Source of the DNA: Bacillota bacterium
GTDB lineage: Bacteria; Bacillota; Proteinivoracia; UBA4975
NCBI GenBank assembly: GCA_012727415.1
Contig: JAAYHI010000153.1
Coordinates: 1-9,611, forward strand
Direction: 5' to 3'
DNA length: 9,611 nucleotides
Position 1 is the stretch's first letter, and each line of letters opens with the position of its first letter. This document shows positions 1 to 5,930 of the stretch, in pieces. Under the pieces are notes generated by a model that saw only the letters and a list, made by a program, of their open reading frames with translations, had not been told where the DNA came from and did not search any database. The position numbers and the translations under genes were made by a program.

Positions 1-326
1 ACCCTAACTGGGTCAAGGTATCCTGGGTGGGGTTCCTGTTGGCCCTGGCCCTGGCAATCCTCGAAGAGCTGCTCTTTCGCCAGTTGTGGGGTGTAATCCT
101 CATTACCAACCTGGGCCTGCCGGCATGGGGGTACATTGCCATTTCCGCAGTGGCCTACGGCTTTAACCATCTGTACTATGGCCTCAGCACATTCCTGCAA
201 AAGGTGTCCACCGGCCTCTTTTTGGCACTGGTATATTGGCTTAGCGGTGGGCTTATCCTCATTCCCATTGCCGCCCATGTTCTTCAGAACGCCATTATTT
301 TAATCTGGGGGAGGAGCAGGCAATGA
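1..326 (+). CDS. CPBP family intramembrane protease, 3' part (5' end outside window)
   Basis: The frame is open from base 3 to the TGA at 324-326, so this is the C-terminal part of a gene that begins upstream; the GTG at 27 is internal. The hallmark motifs of CPBP (Abi, Rce1-like) glutamic intramembrane proteases are visible in order: EELLFRQ at bases 63-83 (EExxxR, catalytic glutamates), YGFNH near 156-170 (aromatic-xxx-H), and HVLQN near 276-290 (HxxxN). The segments between them are hydrophobic, as expected for an active site inside the membrane. All expected residues of the visible part are present, so it is probably active. Its stop overlaps the ATG of the next gene (ATGA at 323-326), indicating translational coupling with the second CPBP gene and probably with ABC exporter A. 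CPBP proteins serve in prenyl-protein or peptide processing and in bacteriocin self-immunity; which applies here cannot be told. Confidence 0.85.
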   Translation, partial: PNWVKVSWVGFLLALALAILEELLFRQLWGVILITNLGLPAWGYIAISAVAYGFNHLYYGLSTFLQKVSTGLFLALVYWLSGGLILIPIAAHVLQNAIILIWGRSRQ

Positions 327-1078
327 GCAGGTCACTGTGGGTTCTGTTCACTGGTTACGTCTACCTCTTCATCTGGCTCCTTATCTTTACCCGGTCCTAC
401 AAAAACACTTATACCAAGAACAAGATTTCCCTGCTGATGTCTTCTCTTTTTGGCTTGCCGGCATCCTATTCTTACTCCATCTTCGCCACAATTCTCTACT
501 GCCTCCTTCCCACCCTCGGCACCTTTATTGTGGCTGCAGTATCTGGGATTAACATCCCCAGCATCTTTGCCTGGGGTTCCCAGGTAATCCCCATTACCCT
601 GCTCAGCATCAGTGCCGCCATGTCCCTGGTTGCCGTATTCGTTATCTTTATCAACAAGCTCTTTCCCTTCATAGATATTCCCGGGGAAATGGCAAGGATT
701 AAGTGGATAGAAGGGATTATGCAGACCCCTGCCAGAATTTCCTGGTTGCTGCCCCTCCTTAGCGCTTCTTTCGAGGAGATTTTTTTCCGGGGGGCGCTGC
801 TGACAGGCTTGTTGAAAGCGGGGATGAGCACCCCTTTGGCGATTGCCCTTGTAACCCTTGCCTTTATTCTCAATCAGGTTCTGCTGGCTGACACCTGGCC
901 CCAAAGGCTGGTCCTCGGTTACTCCAGTTTTGCTATTTCTCTCGTTGGCAGCATTGCCTTCCTTGCCTGTGGCAGTATAATTCCCTCTATCCTAATGCAC
1001 GCCTCCTTTGCAGGATTTTATACTTCAGGCAGCGAAAAAAGCCAGTACAGCCAAGATGCCCACAGATTATTCGACTAA
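323..1078 (+). CDS. CPBP family membrane protein with degenerate catalytic motifs
   Basis: This 251-residue, very hydrophobic protein has about six to eight membrane segments. It has the CPBP motif 1 intact (FEEIFFRG, E151, E152, R156). At the place of motif 2 (FxxxH) it reads F181-ILN-Q185, so the histidine is glutamine. At the last motif (HxxxN) it reads H226-ASF-A230, so the asparagine is alanine. These are expected active-site positions, so the protein may be a non-proteolytic partner or have altered chemistry; this is inference. The ATG lies in an ATGA overlap with the preceding CPBP gene, and the ATPase gene starts 11 bases after its stop, so all belong to one operon. A decayed relative of its last 27 codons lies at 9398-9478 and also has HxxxA at the last motif, which argues for a subfamily trait rather than a random error. 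Confidence 0.82.
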   Translation: MSRSLWVLFTGYVYLFIWLLIFTRSYKNTYTKNKISLLMSSLFGLPASYSYSIFATILYCLLPTLGTFIVAAVSGINIPSIFAWGSQVIPITLLSISAAMSLVAVFVIFINKLFPFIDIPGEMARIKWIEGIMQTPARISWLLPLLSASFEEIFFRGALLTGLLKAGMSTPLAIALVTLAFILNQVLLADTWPQRLVLGYSSFAISLVGSIAFLACGSIIPSILMHASFAGFYTSGSEKSQYSQDAHRLFD

Positions 1079-1089
1079 GGGGGATAGCC

Positions 1090-1998
1090 ATGATTAAAGT
1101 AGATAATCTCCGGGTCCAATACGGCGATTTTGTCGCCGTGGACGATATCTCCTTCTCTGTTGCCCCGCAGGAAATCTTCGGGATAATCGGTCCCAACGGG
1201 GCAGGCAAGACTTCGGCGATTGAATGCATTGAGGGCTTACGCCGCCCCTATAGCGGCGAAGTCAGTGTCCTGGGACTGAATCCCTGGAAGGACAGAAAAG
1301 AACTGCACCAGCTAATTGGCGTGCAGCTGCAAGATACAGCCTATCAGGATAATGCCAGGGTCTGGGAGCTGTGTCAGCTCTTTTCCGCTCTCTACCCCAA
1401 CCCTGCCCCTTACCAAGAGTTGTTGGAAACCATGGGCCTGGAAGAAAAAAAGAAATCCTTTATCTCCAGTCTGTCGGGAGGAGAAAGGCAAAAGCTTTCC
1501 ATTGTCCTGGCCCTTATTCCCAATCCGAAACTAGTCTTCCTGGATGAGCTGACCACCGGCTTGGATCCCCATGCCCGCCATCAGATGTGGGACTTGCTGC
1601 TGCAGCTGCGAGCGGGCGGCTTGACCATTGTCATCATCTCGCACTTTATGGACGAAGTGGAAGCTATCTGCGACCGGGTGGGGGTAATGGAGAACGGGCG
1701 CCTGGTTACCCAGGGACCTGTCTCCCAGGTCAGCAACAAGTTCAACCTGGGCAGCAAGATAACCTTCACTGCTCCGCAGTTGCAGGCCGGGGAATTAGAC
1801 GGAATAAGCAATGTCACTTCGGTAAGCCTCAACCATGGAACGGTAACCGTTCTCTGCCAGGGGGAAGACTGTTTGCCGGAAATCCTGACCTATCTCAGGG
1901 ACAAAGGCATCCCGTACAGCAATTTATCTGTTACTCGTCCCGGCCTTGAAGAAGTCTTCCTCAAGCTGGTGGAACAATCCAAGGCCCAAAGCGGCTAA
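1090..1998 (+). CDS. ABC transporter ATP-binding protein (exporter A)
   Basis: This 302-residue cytoplasmic ATPase has all motifs needed for ATP binding and hydrolysis: Walker A GPNGAGKTS (residues 34-42), a Q-loop region around Q79-Q81, signature LSGGE (128-132), Walker B LVFLDE (148-153), D-loop GLDP (157-160) and switch histidine H185. After Walker B it reads DELTTGLD, with Leu where Pro is usual. Residues about 210-300 form the extra C-terminal region typical of the drug- and peptide-exporting DrrA/NatA-like ABC-2 group. A GGGGG-type ribosome binding site precedes the ATG at 1090. The permease gene follows after 9 bases, and the pair should form a homodimer-of-pairs exporter. Upstream CPBP proteins suggest a peptide or lipid-linked substrate, but the substrate is not evident. 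A broken homologue of the segment after Walker B lies at 9478-9581. Confidence 0.95.
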   Translation: MIKVDNLRVQYGDFVAVDDISFSVAPQEIFGIIGPNGAGKTSAIECIEGLRRPYSGEVSVLGLNPWKDRKELHQLIGVQLQDTAYQDNARVWELCQLFSALYPNPAPYQELLETMGLEEKKKSFISSLSGGERQKLSIVLALIPNPKLVFLDELTTGLDPHARHQMWDLLLQLRAGGLTIVIISHFMDEVEAICDRVGVMENGRLVTQGPVSQVSNKFNLGSKITFTAPQLQAGELDGISNVTSVSLNHGTVTVLCQGEDCLPEILTYLRDKGIPYSNLSVTRPGLEEVFLKLVEQSKAQSG

Positions 1999-2007
1999 GG
2001 GGGGAGA

Positions 2008-2760
2008 ATGATGAAGATCAATACCATGACCAAAGTAACTGCCTTTGAGCTAAGGCTGTTTTCCCGGAATGTAATTAATATGTTCTTTTTGCTGGTCTTT
2101 CCCACCCTGATGCTCTTGTTGTTTGGCGGCATCTACGGCAATCAGCCCAAGCCGGAATTTTACGGACATGGCACAGTGGACATCTCGGTGCCGGCATACG
2201 CCGGCATGGTAATTTCCATAACGGGCCTTATGAGTCTGCCCTTGACCTTGTGCGAGTACAGGGAGAAGAAAATTCTCAAGCGGTATAAGGCGACACCCAT
2301 CCAACCTTGGTCTGTCATTCTCTCACAGTTTATAGTCAATATCCTGATGACTGCCATCGGCATGCTCCTCCTGGTGGCGGCAGCCAAGGTGGTATTCAAT
2401 CTGCGCTTTGAGGGGGACCTTGCATCTGTAATTGCAGTCTTCTACTTTTCCGCCTTAAGCCTGTATTCATTAGGTTTTCTTATCGCCAGCCTTGCCCCTA
2501 ATATGAAAGCCGCAACAGCTATTGCCAACCTGGTTTACTACCCCATGCTATTCCTGACAGGGGCAACCATACCCTTTGAGTTGCTGCCAAAGGTCATGCA
2601 AAAAATATCCCAGGTGCTGCCGGTAACCCATATTGTCGAGTCCATGAAGACAGTGTGGTTTGGCGACAGCATATGGTCGGCCTGGCCCAACCTCCTGGTG
2701 CTGGCAGGCCTCTTGGTGGTCTGCACCGCCCTTTCCCTCCGCTTCTTCCGCTGGGAATAA
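2008..2760 (+). CDS. ABC-2 type transporter permease (exporter A)
   Basis: This 250-residue integral membrane protein has the six-segment pattern of ABC-2 permeases: hydrophobic stretches at roughly 20-41, 59-80, 102-126, 135-160, 167-190 and 224-245. Between segments 2 and 3 lies a charged cytoplasmic stretch (EYREKKILKRYKATP) that in this family contacts the ATPase, and the protein ends in FFRWE, a typical ABC-2 permease tail. A GGGGGGAG ribosome binding site (1999-2006) sits close before tandem ATGs at 2008 and 2011; the second has the better spacing, so the true start may be 2011. It is the last gene of the CPBP-CPBP-ATPase-permease run, and a hairpin repeat begins directly at its stop codon. 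The substrate is unknown. Confidence 0.92.
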   Translation: MMKINTMTKVTAFELRLFSRNVINMFFLLVFPTLMLLLFGGIYGNQPKPEFYGHGTVDISVPAYAGMVISITGLMSLPLTLCEYREKKILKRYKATPIQPWSVILSQFIVNILMTAIGMLLLVAAAKVVFNLRFEGDLASVIAVFYFSALSLYSLGFLIASLAPNMKAATAIANLVYYPMLFLTGATIPFELLPKVMQKISQVLPVTHIVESMKTVWFGDSIWSAWPNLLVLAGLLVVCTALSLRFFRWE

Positions 2761-2799
2761 TCCGCCACTGGGGACGGTTCCAAATGGCTGATATTTTCC
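2759..2799 (+). repeat. Hairpin repeat, type 1, copy 1 (degraded)
   Basis: This 41-base element begins in the stop codon of the exporter A permease and matches 5181-5221 at 37 of 41 positions. It contains the core GGGGACGGTTCC and the right flank AATGGCTGAT. In the perfect copy the two flanks pair in a long stem. Here all four differences (2763, 2768, 2782, 2793) fall in stem positions and each destroys one pair, so this copy is a weakened hairpin. A T-rich stretch (ATATTTTCC) follows, so residual terminator activity is possible. Confidence 0.8.
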
Positions 2800-2823
2800 T
2801 GTTGAACCACTTCCCTTCTCCAG

Positions 2824-2853
2824 CCGCCCTGCGGCAGGGGAGCGGTTTTTCTT
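2824..2853 (+). terminator. Possible intrinsic terminator after exporter A
   Basis: CCGC (2824-2827) pairs with GCGG (2842-2845) and CCT (2828-2830) with AGG (2836-2838), leaving a five-base loop and a three-base bulge on the right side. TTTTTCTTT follows at once (2846-2854). GC-rich stem plus T tract fits a Rho-independent terminator for the operon ending at 2760. The bulge makes it imperfect. Confidence 0.45.
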
Positions 2854-2914
2854 TAGAGGAATACTTTATTCCCTGGCGAAGGTGTAGAAGTAGAAAGTTT
2901 TTGGAGGTGCAGCA

Positions 2915-3307
2915 GTGATTAGCCGAGCTTTTAACGCACTGAATCGTTCCCTGGGCCTGGTCCTGATACCGATAATTATGGATATTGTATCTTTTGGCTT
3001 AGGACTCATGATTACCGGCTTTTGGGGAGGATCAAAGATTACATTAAAACTTGTTCTGGATGCGGGATTGCCGTCAATCTCATCGGTAATCGAGCGGAAT
3101 GTTTTCCCCGTCCTTACCTTTGATTTTGGCGGCGGTGACCCCGGGACTGGGGCACTTGCCATTGGCTTATTGATGTTTTTCGTGGGAGCCTTTGCCGAAG
3201 CAGGCTTCATCGGCCTTCTCTACGAGCGGGCCAGGGGAAATGCTGTCAATTTGGGCACTTTAGTTCTGTGCTGGCAGAGGGACGGCAGTCAATTAGTGCA
3301 GAAATAA
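2915..3307 (+). pseudogene. Truncated membrane protein gene (hypothetical)
   Basis: A good ribosome binding site (TTGGAGGTG, 2901-2909) precedes a GTG start at 2915, giving a 130-residue product. It has an N-terminal membrane segment at residues 13-37 and a second at about 80-103, followed by a positively charged YERARGNAV stretch. This layout looks like the N-terminal part of a longer multi-pass membrane protein in which the chain continues into further helices; that comparison is from memory of similar clostridial hypothetical proteins. The last 16 or so residues (from about LVLCWQR onward) look unrelated and arise where the frame runs into a fragment of another gene (3268-3519). I therefore read it as a gene cut short by a recombination or deletion event. 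It may still be translated as a small two-TM protein. No function can be assigned. Confidence 0.6.
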
Positions 3308-3519
3308 AACTTGTTGCCCATGAATTCGCTGCGGGAAATAAGATAGGAATAATAATTCAGTGCGGCAGTTTTCCCAGGTATGAAAGAATTCTGCATGAAT
3401 GCGAGGTGGTAATACATCATGGCATAGAAGGCAGTTGCCTGCATCTTACTCTTTGCGATGGGGATACCCCCTCATTCCAGCGACAATTTATGGAGGTGAA
3501 GGACGATGCCAGCTATTGA
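3268..3519 (+). pseudogene. Fragment of CocE/NonD (X-Pro dipeptidyl-peptidase) family hydrolase, C-terminal domain
   Basis: The frame from GTG 3268 to TGA 3517-3519 encodes 83 residues, of which roughly 10-60 resemble the last strands of the beta-sandwich C-terminal domain (PF08530) of CocE/NonD hydrolases. That domain's typical run is an acidic-strand motif, then AHxFxxGxxIxxxI, then a (G/S)xFPRxxRN element, a (V/T)xHHG-type element and a final LxLP strand. Here I see AEIKLVAHEFAAGNKIGIII, GSFPRYERI, VVIHHG and CLHLTL in that order. No catalytic alpha/beta domain is present, and there is no ribosome binding site before the GTG. It also overlaps two other frames: the truncated membrane gene on the left and the start of the exporter B ATPase on the right. 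All of this marks it as a relic. The ribosome binding site of the next gene lies inside it. Confidence 0.65.
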
Positions 3520-4444
3520 AGTAAACAATCTGGCAAAAGTGTATAGCAACGGCGCCTGTGCCCTTTCTGACGTCAGTTTTTCCTTTCCCAGAGGAAAGGT
3601 GTTGACGGTGGTCGGGCCCAACGGTGCCGGCAAGACAACATTGTTGAGAATCCTGGGAACCAATCTCTTGCCCACGTCAGGTGAGGCCAGGGTTTTGGGA
3701 TATGATGTGCTGAAAGAGCCTTCCCAAGTCCGCTTACGTATCGCCATGGTCCCCCAGGAGGGGCGGCCGGAGCTCTATCTGACGGTATGGCAGAGCGTAT
3801 TTTGCTACTTGCTTGCCCGGGGATTTCGGTGGAAGGATGCCCGGATTAACGCCGAGTCAGCGGTGAAAGCGATGGGGTTGTGGGAACGCCGCCACTATAT
3901 GTCAAGCCAGCTGTCCGGGGGGCAAAGGCAAAGAGTGTTAATCGCCATGGCCCTGGCCACCGGAGCAGAAGTACTGATTCTTGACGAACCGACAATAGGC
4001 CTTGACCCTATCGCCCGTCGGGAGTTGAACTCCTTCCTGGGAAGATTGCGCAATGAGGCTACGGTAATTATCACAACCCACATGTTGGACGAGGCAGAAT
4101 ACCTCTCGGATCAAGTCATGTTTATCGATGGGGGCAAGATTCAAGCCTTTGACAGCCCAGCTTCACTGAAGCAGGCAGTGCCCGTAAGCGAAAAAATGAT
4201 TTTTGACGGTTCAGTTGAGCATAAGGACTTTTCAGCCTTGGGCCTGATGACCGGGCTCGGCGGCAAACCAGTGCTATATCCCAACAGCCGGGAGGCAGCA
4301 AAGCGGGTCATTGAGATTGCCTTGGATCAGGAACTTACTGTAACCGTTCAGCCGATTACGCTGGAAGATGTCTACTTTTTCATGCTGGGTAAACACAGGG
4401 AGGAGGAAGAAGGTTGGAAACAACAAGTAGGGCTTACGGTGTAG
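3506..4444 (+). CDS. ABC transporter ATP-binding protein (exporter B)
   Basis: This 312-residue ATPase has a complete motif set: Walker A GPNGAGKTT (residues 37-45), Q-loop VPQEGRPE with Q84, signature LSGGQ (136-140), Walker B VLILDEPT (156-163), D-loop GLDP (165-168) and switch histidine H192 in TTHMLDEAE. The C-terminal 90 residues are the variable accessory region of the ABC-2 drug/NatA-like group and end in a cluster of glutamates. ATG 3506 is preceded by TATGGAGGTGAAGG, an excellent ribosome binding site at good spacing. It differs throughout from the exporter A ATPase, so the two are not recent duplicates. The permease gene overlaps its last 31 bases. No promoter is obvious between 3307 and 3505 because that space is occupied by gene relics. 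Substrate unknown. Confidence 0.95.
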   Translation: MPAIEVNNLAKVYSNGACALSDVSFSFPRGKVLTVVGPNGAGKTTLLRILGTNLLPTSGEARVLGYDVLKEPSQVRLRIAMVPQEGRPELYLTVWQSVFCYLLARGFRWKDARINAESAVKAMGLWERRHYMSSQLSGGQRQRVLIAMALATGAEVLILDEPTIGLDPIARRELNSFLGRLRNEATVIITTHMLDEAEYLSDQVMFIDGGKIQAFDSPASLKQAVPVSEKMIFDGSVEHKDFSALGLMTGLGGKPVLYPNSREAAKRVIEIALDQELTVTVQPITLEDVYFFMLGKHREEEEGWKQQVGLTV

Positions 4445-5178
4445 CTGCCGGGTTGCGAAAGACCTTTGGCCTGGCCTACGCTCAGACACTCATCGGGCTG
4501 CGCAATCTTTATCCCCTGATAAGTGTCGGCCTCATACCAGGGGCTTTATACCTGATGTTCTTTCTCGTGGGCGGGCAAGAGCTCAGCCAACATGTATTAT
4601 ATGGGGCCCTCATTGCCCAGGCCTTGGGAGCAGGTTTGGTGTCTATGCCGCAATTTATCGTTATCCATCGTGACAGGCGCCTGCTCGATATGTACATCGC
4701 CTCACCCATGGGCCCTCTGTCGTACATGTTTGGGTTTGCCGGCGGACGCTTAATTTACATGCTGCCGGGAATGGTGATTCTATTCTCGATATTACTGGGA
4801 TTTGGGTTTATGCAATTGCATAACCTCCCCGCCACTCTGCTGATAGTTTTAGTCACCTTTGCCCTGGGAAGCATGATCGGTTTCACAATCGCCACTTATA
4901 CCAAGAGCCTCTTTGTGACAGGAGCTGTCTCTAATATATTAAATTCACTGTTTATGATGCTTCCGCCCGTTATGTATCCCTTGGCGATTATTCCTGACCG
5001 CTATCAGTGGCTGGCTTTCCTGGCCCCTACTACCGCTGTGGCGGAGCTCATTCGCTGGGTAAATAATCTCGCTGAGCTCACTTCCGGCCGCCTCACCCTC
5101 TGCATACTGCTGTTGGCGGCATGGTTGCTTGCGTGCTTGGCAATGGTGCTGTTCAAAAGTCGATGGCGTGAAGTTTAG
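4414..5178 (+). CDS. ABC-2 type transporter permease (exporter B)
   Basis: This 254-residue permease is read from a TTG start at 4414, chosen because GGGAGGAGG (4398-4406) sits at correct spacing; no ATG is usable nearby. It overlaps the ATPase gene by 31 bases, which implies translational coupling. Hydrophobic segments at about 35-53, 61-82, 103-129, 138-160, 166-190 and 226-247 give the six-helix ABC-2 fold. HRDRRLLDMYIASPM (85-99) is the cytoplasmic coupling stretch, and the protein ends in the family-typical FKSRWREV. It should pair with the ATPase at 3506-4444 as an exporter. A perfect terminator hairpin follows directly after its stop. Confidence 0.92.
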   Translation: METTSRAYGVAAGLRKTFGLAYAQTLIGLRNLYPLISVGLIPGALYLMFFLVGGQELSQHVLYGALIAQALGAGLVSMPQFIVIHRDRRLLDMYIASPMGPLSYMFGFAGGRLIYMLPGMVILFSILLGFGFMQLHNLPATLLIVLVTFALGSMIGFTIATYTKSLFVTGAVSNILNSLFMMLPPVMYPLAIIPDRYQWLAFLAPTTAVAELIRWVNNLAELTSGRLTLCILLLAAWLLACLAMVLFKSRWREV

Positions 5179-5179
5179 C

Positions 5180-5220
5180 AAATCAGCCATTGGGGACGGT
5201 TCCCAATGGCTGATTTTTTC
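5180..5220 (+). terminator. Perfect hairpin with T tract (type 1 hairpin repeat, copy 2)
   Basis: AAATCAGCCATTGGG (5180-5194) pairs without mismatch with CCCAATGGCTGATTT (5202-5216). This is a 15-base-pair stem with a seven-base loop GACGGTT (5195-5201), and a run of T from 5214 to 5219. It begins one base after the exporter B stop codon. This is a textbook Rho-independent terminator. It is also a member of a dispersed repeat: the same element, with four stem-breaking differences, follows the exporter A permease at 2759-2799, and the loop core recurs at 5881-5890. Confidence 0.92.
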
Positions 5221-5249
5221 CCGCCCGAACATTATCAGGCCTATTTCAG

Positions 5250-5276
5250 TTGGTGCAGCAATAATTATGGTAAAAT
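5250..5276 (+). promoter_or_regulatory. Candidate promoter for the HD hydrolase gene
   Basis: TTGGTG (5250-5255) and TAAAAT (5271-5276) resemble vegetative -35 and -10 boxes with a short 15-base spacer. A TG one base before the -10 box (5268-5269) gives it extended -10 character. It lies just after the exporter B terminator, which is where a new promoter is expected. Transcription from here would leave a leader of about 165 bases before the GTG at 5450. Confidence 0.35.
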
Positions 5277-5449
5277 AAATTCAATATCTGATTCACTGAA
5301 GGTAAATTCTCCTTCACCTGGGTGCCAAGTTCGCCCTAGTCCTAAGGATAATGTCACACCTCTGTTCCCAGGAGGTGCACAGAACTCCCAGGGCACAGAA
5401 GAGACTATCGTGGTGGCAGAATAAAAGGAAAAGGGGAGGGGAACAGGAC

Positions 5450-5881
5450 GTGGACATGTTAAGCAAAGCAATAGAAATAGCTGCCCGGGCCCATGCAGGG
5501 CAGCGTGATAAAGGCGGGGAGCCATACATACTTCATCCCCTCCGTGTCATGTTTTCCATGGAATCTGAAACTGAGCGGATTTGTGCTGTGCTCCACGATG
5601 TAATTGAAGATACAGATATAACCCTTGACTACTTGCGCCAAGAGGGATTCACCGAACAGGTTCTAAATGTCCTGAGTTTGCTAACAAGACGTGAAGAAGA
5701 AAGCTACGATGACTTTATCAGTCGCATTTTGGTTGATACTACTGCTTGCCGGGTAAAGCTCGCGGATTTGCAGGATAACATGAATCTGGCCAGAATCCCT
5801 CATCTTAGTGATGCCGACCTGTTAAGGGCAGAAAAGTACAGAAACGCTATCAAGAGGATTCAGCAAAGGTTGGAAGCGTAG
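5450..5881 (+). CDS. Small HD-domain (p)ppGpp hydrolase-like protein (SAH/MESH1 type)
   Basis: Read from GTG 5450, which has GGGAGGG (5435-5441) at ideal spacing, the protein has 143 residues. ATG 5456 is a weaker alternative, and an upstream in-frame extension to 5351 lacks family similarity. The whole chain is one HD hydrolase domain of the RelA/SpoT type without synthetase or regulatory domains. HAGQRDKGGEPYILHP (residues 15-30) contains the metal-binding H29. LHDVIEDT (48-55) supplies H49, D50 and the catalytic E53-D54 pair. KLADLQDNM (103-111) supplies D106 and N110. All positions needed for Mn-dependent removal of pyrophosphate from ppGpp or pppGpp (or another 3'-phosphorylated nucleotide) are therefore present. 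It would act in the cytosol, lowering alarmone levels. The stop codon lies within a type 2 hairpin repeat. The alpha/beta hydrolase gene follows after 49 bases and may be co-transcribed. Confidence 0.87.
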   Translation: MDMLSKAIEIAARAHAGQRDKGGEPYILHPLRVMFSMESETERICAVLHDVIEDTDITLDYLRQEGFTEQVLNVLSLLTRREEESYDDFISRILVDTTACRVKLADLQDNMNLARIPHLSDADLLRAEKYRNAIKRIQQRLEA

Positions 5882-5900
5882 GGACGGTTCTGCCGCTTCC
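5872..5900 (+). repeat. Hairpin repeat, type 2, copy 1
   Basis: GGAAGCG (5872-5878) pairs with CGCTTCC (5894-5900) around a 15-base loop that includes GGGACGGTTC (5881-5890), the same core as in the hairpins at 2759 and 5180. The left arm lies in the last codons of the HD hydrolase gene. No T tract follows, so it is not a normal terminator. It matches 7337-7363 at 21 of 27 positions, including one compensatory pair change. Confidence 0.75.
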
Positions 5901-5930
5901 GCTGGTCATCGCAGTAAAGGAGACAGAAAA

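Noticed and set aside
332..904. A 190-codon open frame on the - strand
   Set aside because: It lies opposite the CPBP gene, its translation is rich in Gly, Lys and Gln without domain pattern, and no ribosome binding site or family motif is seen; the + strand gene explains the region.
1..2760. A sporulation-killing-factor-like or other peptide bacteriocin operon
   Set aside because: CPBP genes next to an ABC exporter fit such a scheme, but no precursor peptide, radical SAM enzyme or other maturation gene is in the window, so the claim cannot be supported.
4203..4212. A further GACGGTTC match inside the exporter B ATPase gene
   Set aside because: It is in coding sequence, lacks inverted flanks and extends to only about eight matching bases, so it is likely chance.
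1090..5178. Exporters A and B as a recent tandem duplication
   Set aside because: The ATPases differ throughout outside the universal motifs, the permeases do not align beyond general ABC-2 features, and their start arrangements differ (9-base gap versus 31-base overlap). Only the hairpin after them is shared.
5300..5400. A T-box or other known riboswitch in the HD hydrolase leader
   Set aside because: No T-box consensus element, no conserved aptamer core and no terminator hairpin before the gene could be identified.
5351..5449. N-terminal extension of the HD hydrolase to an ATG at 5351
   Set aside because: The extra 33 residues are Arg/Lys-rich, unlike the family, and would read through the strong ribosome binding site at 5435-5441 that serves GTG 5450.
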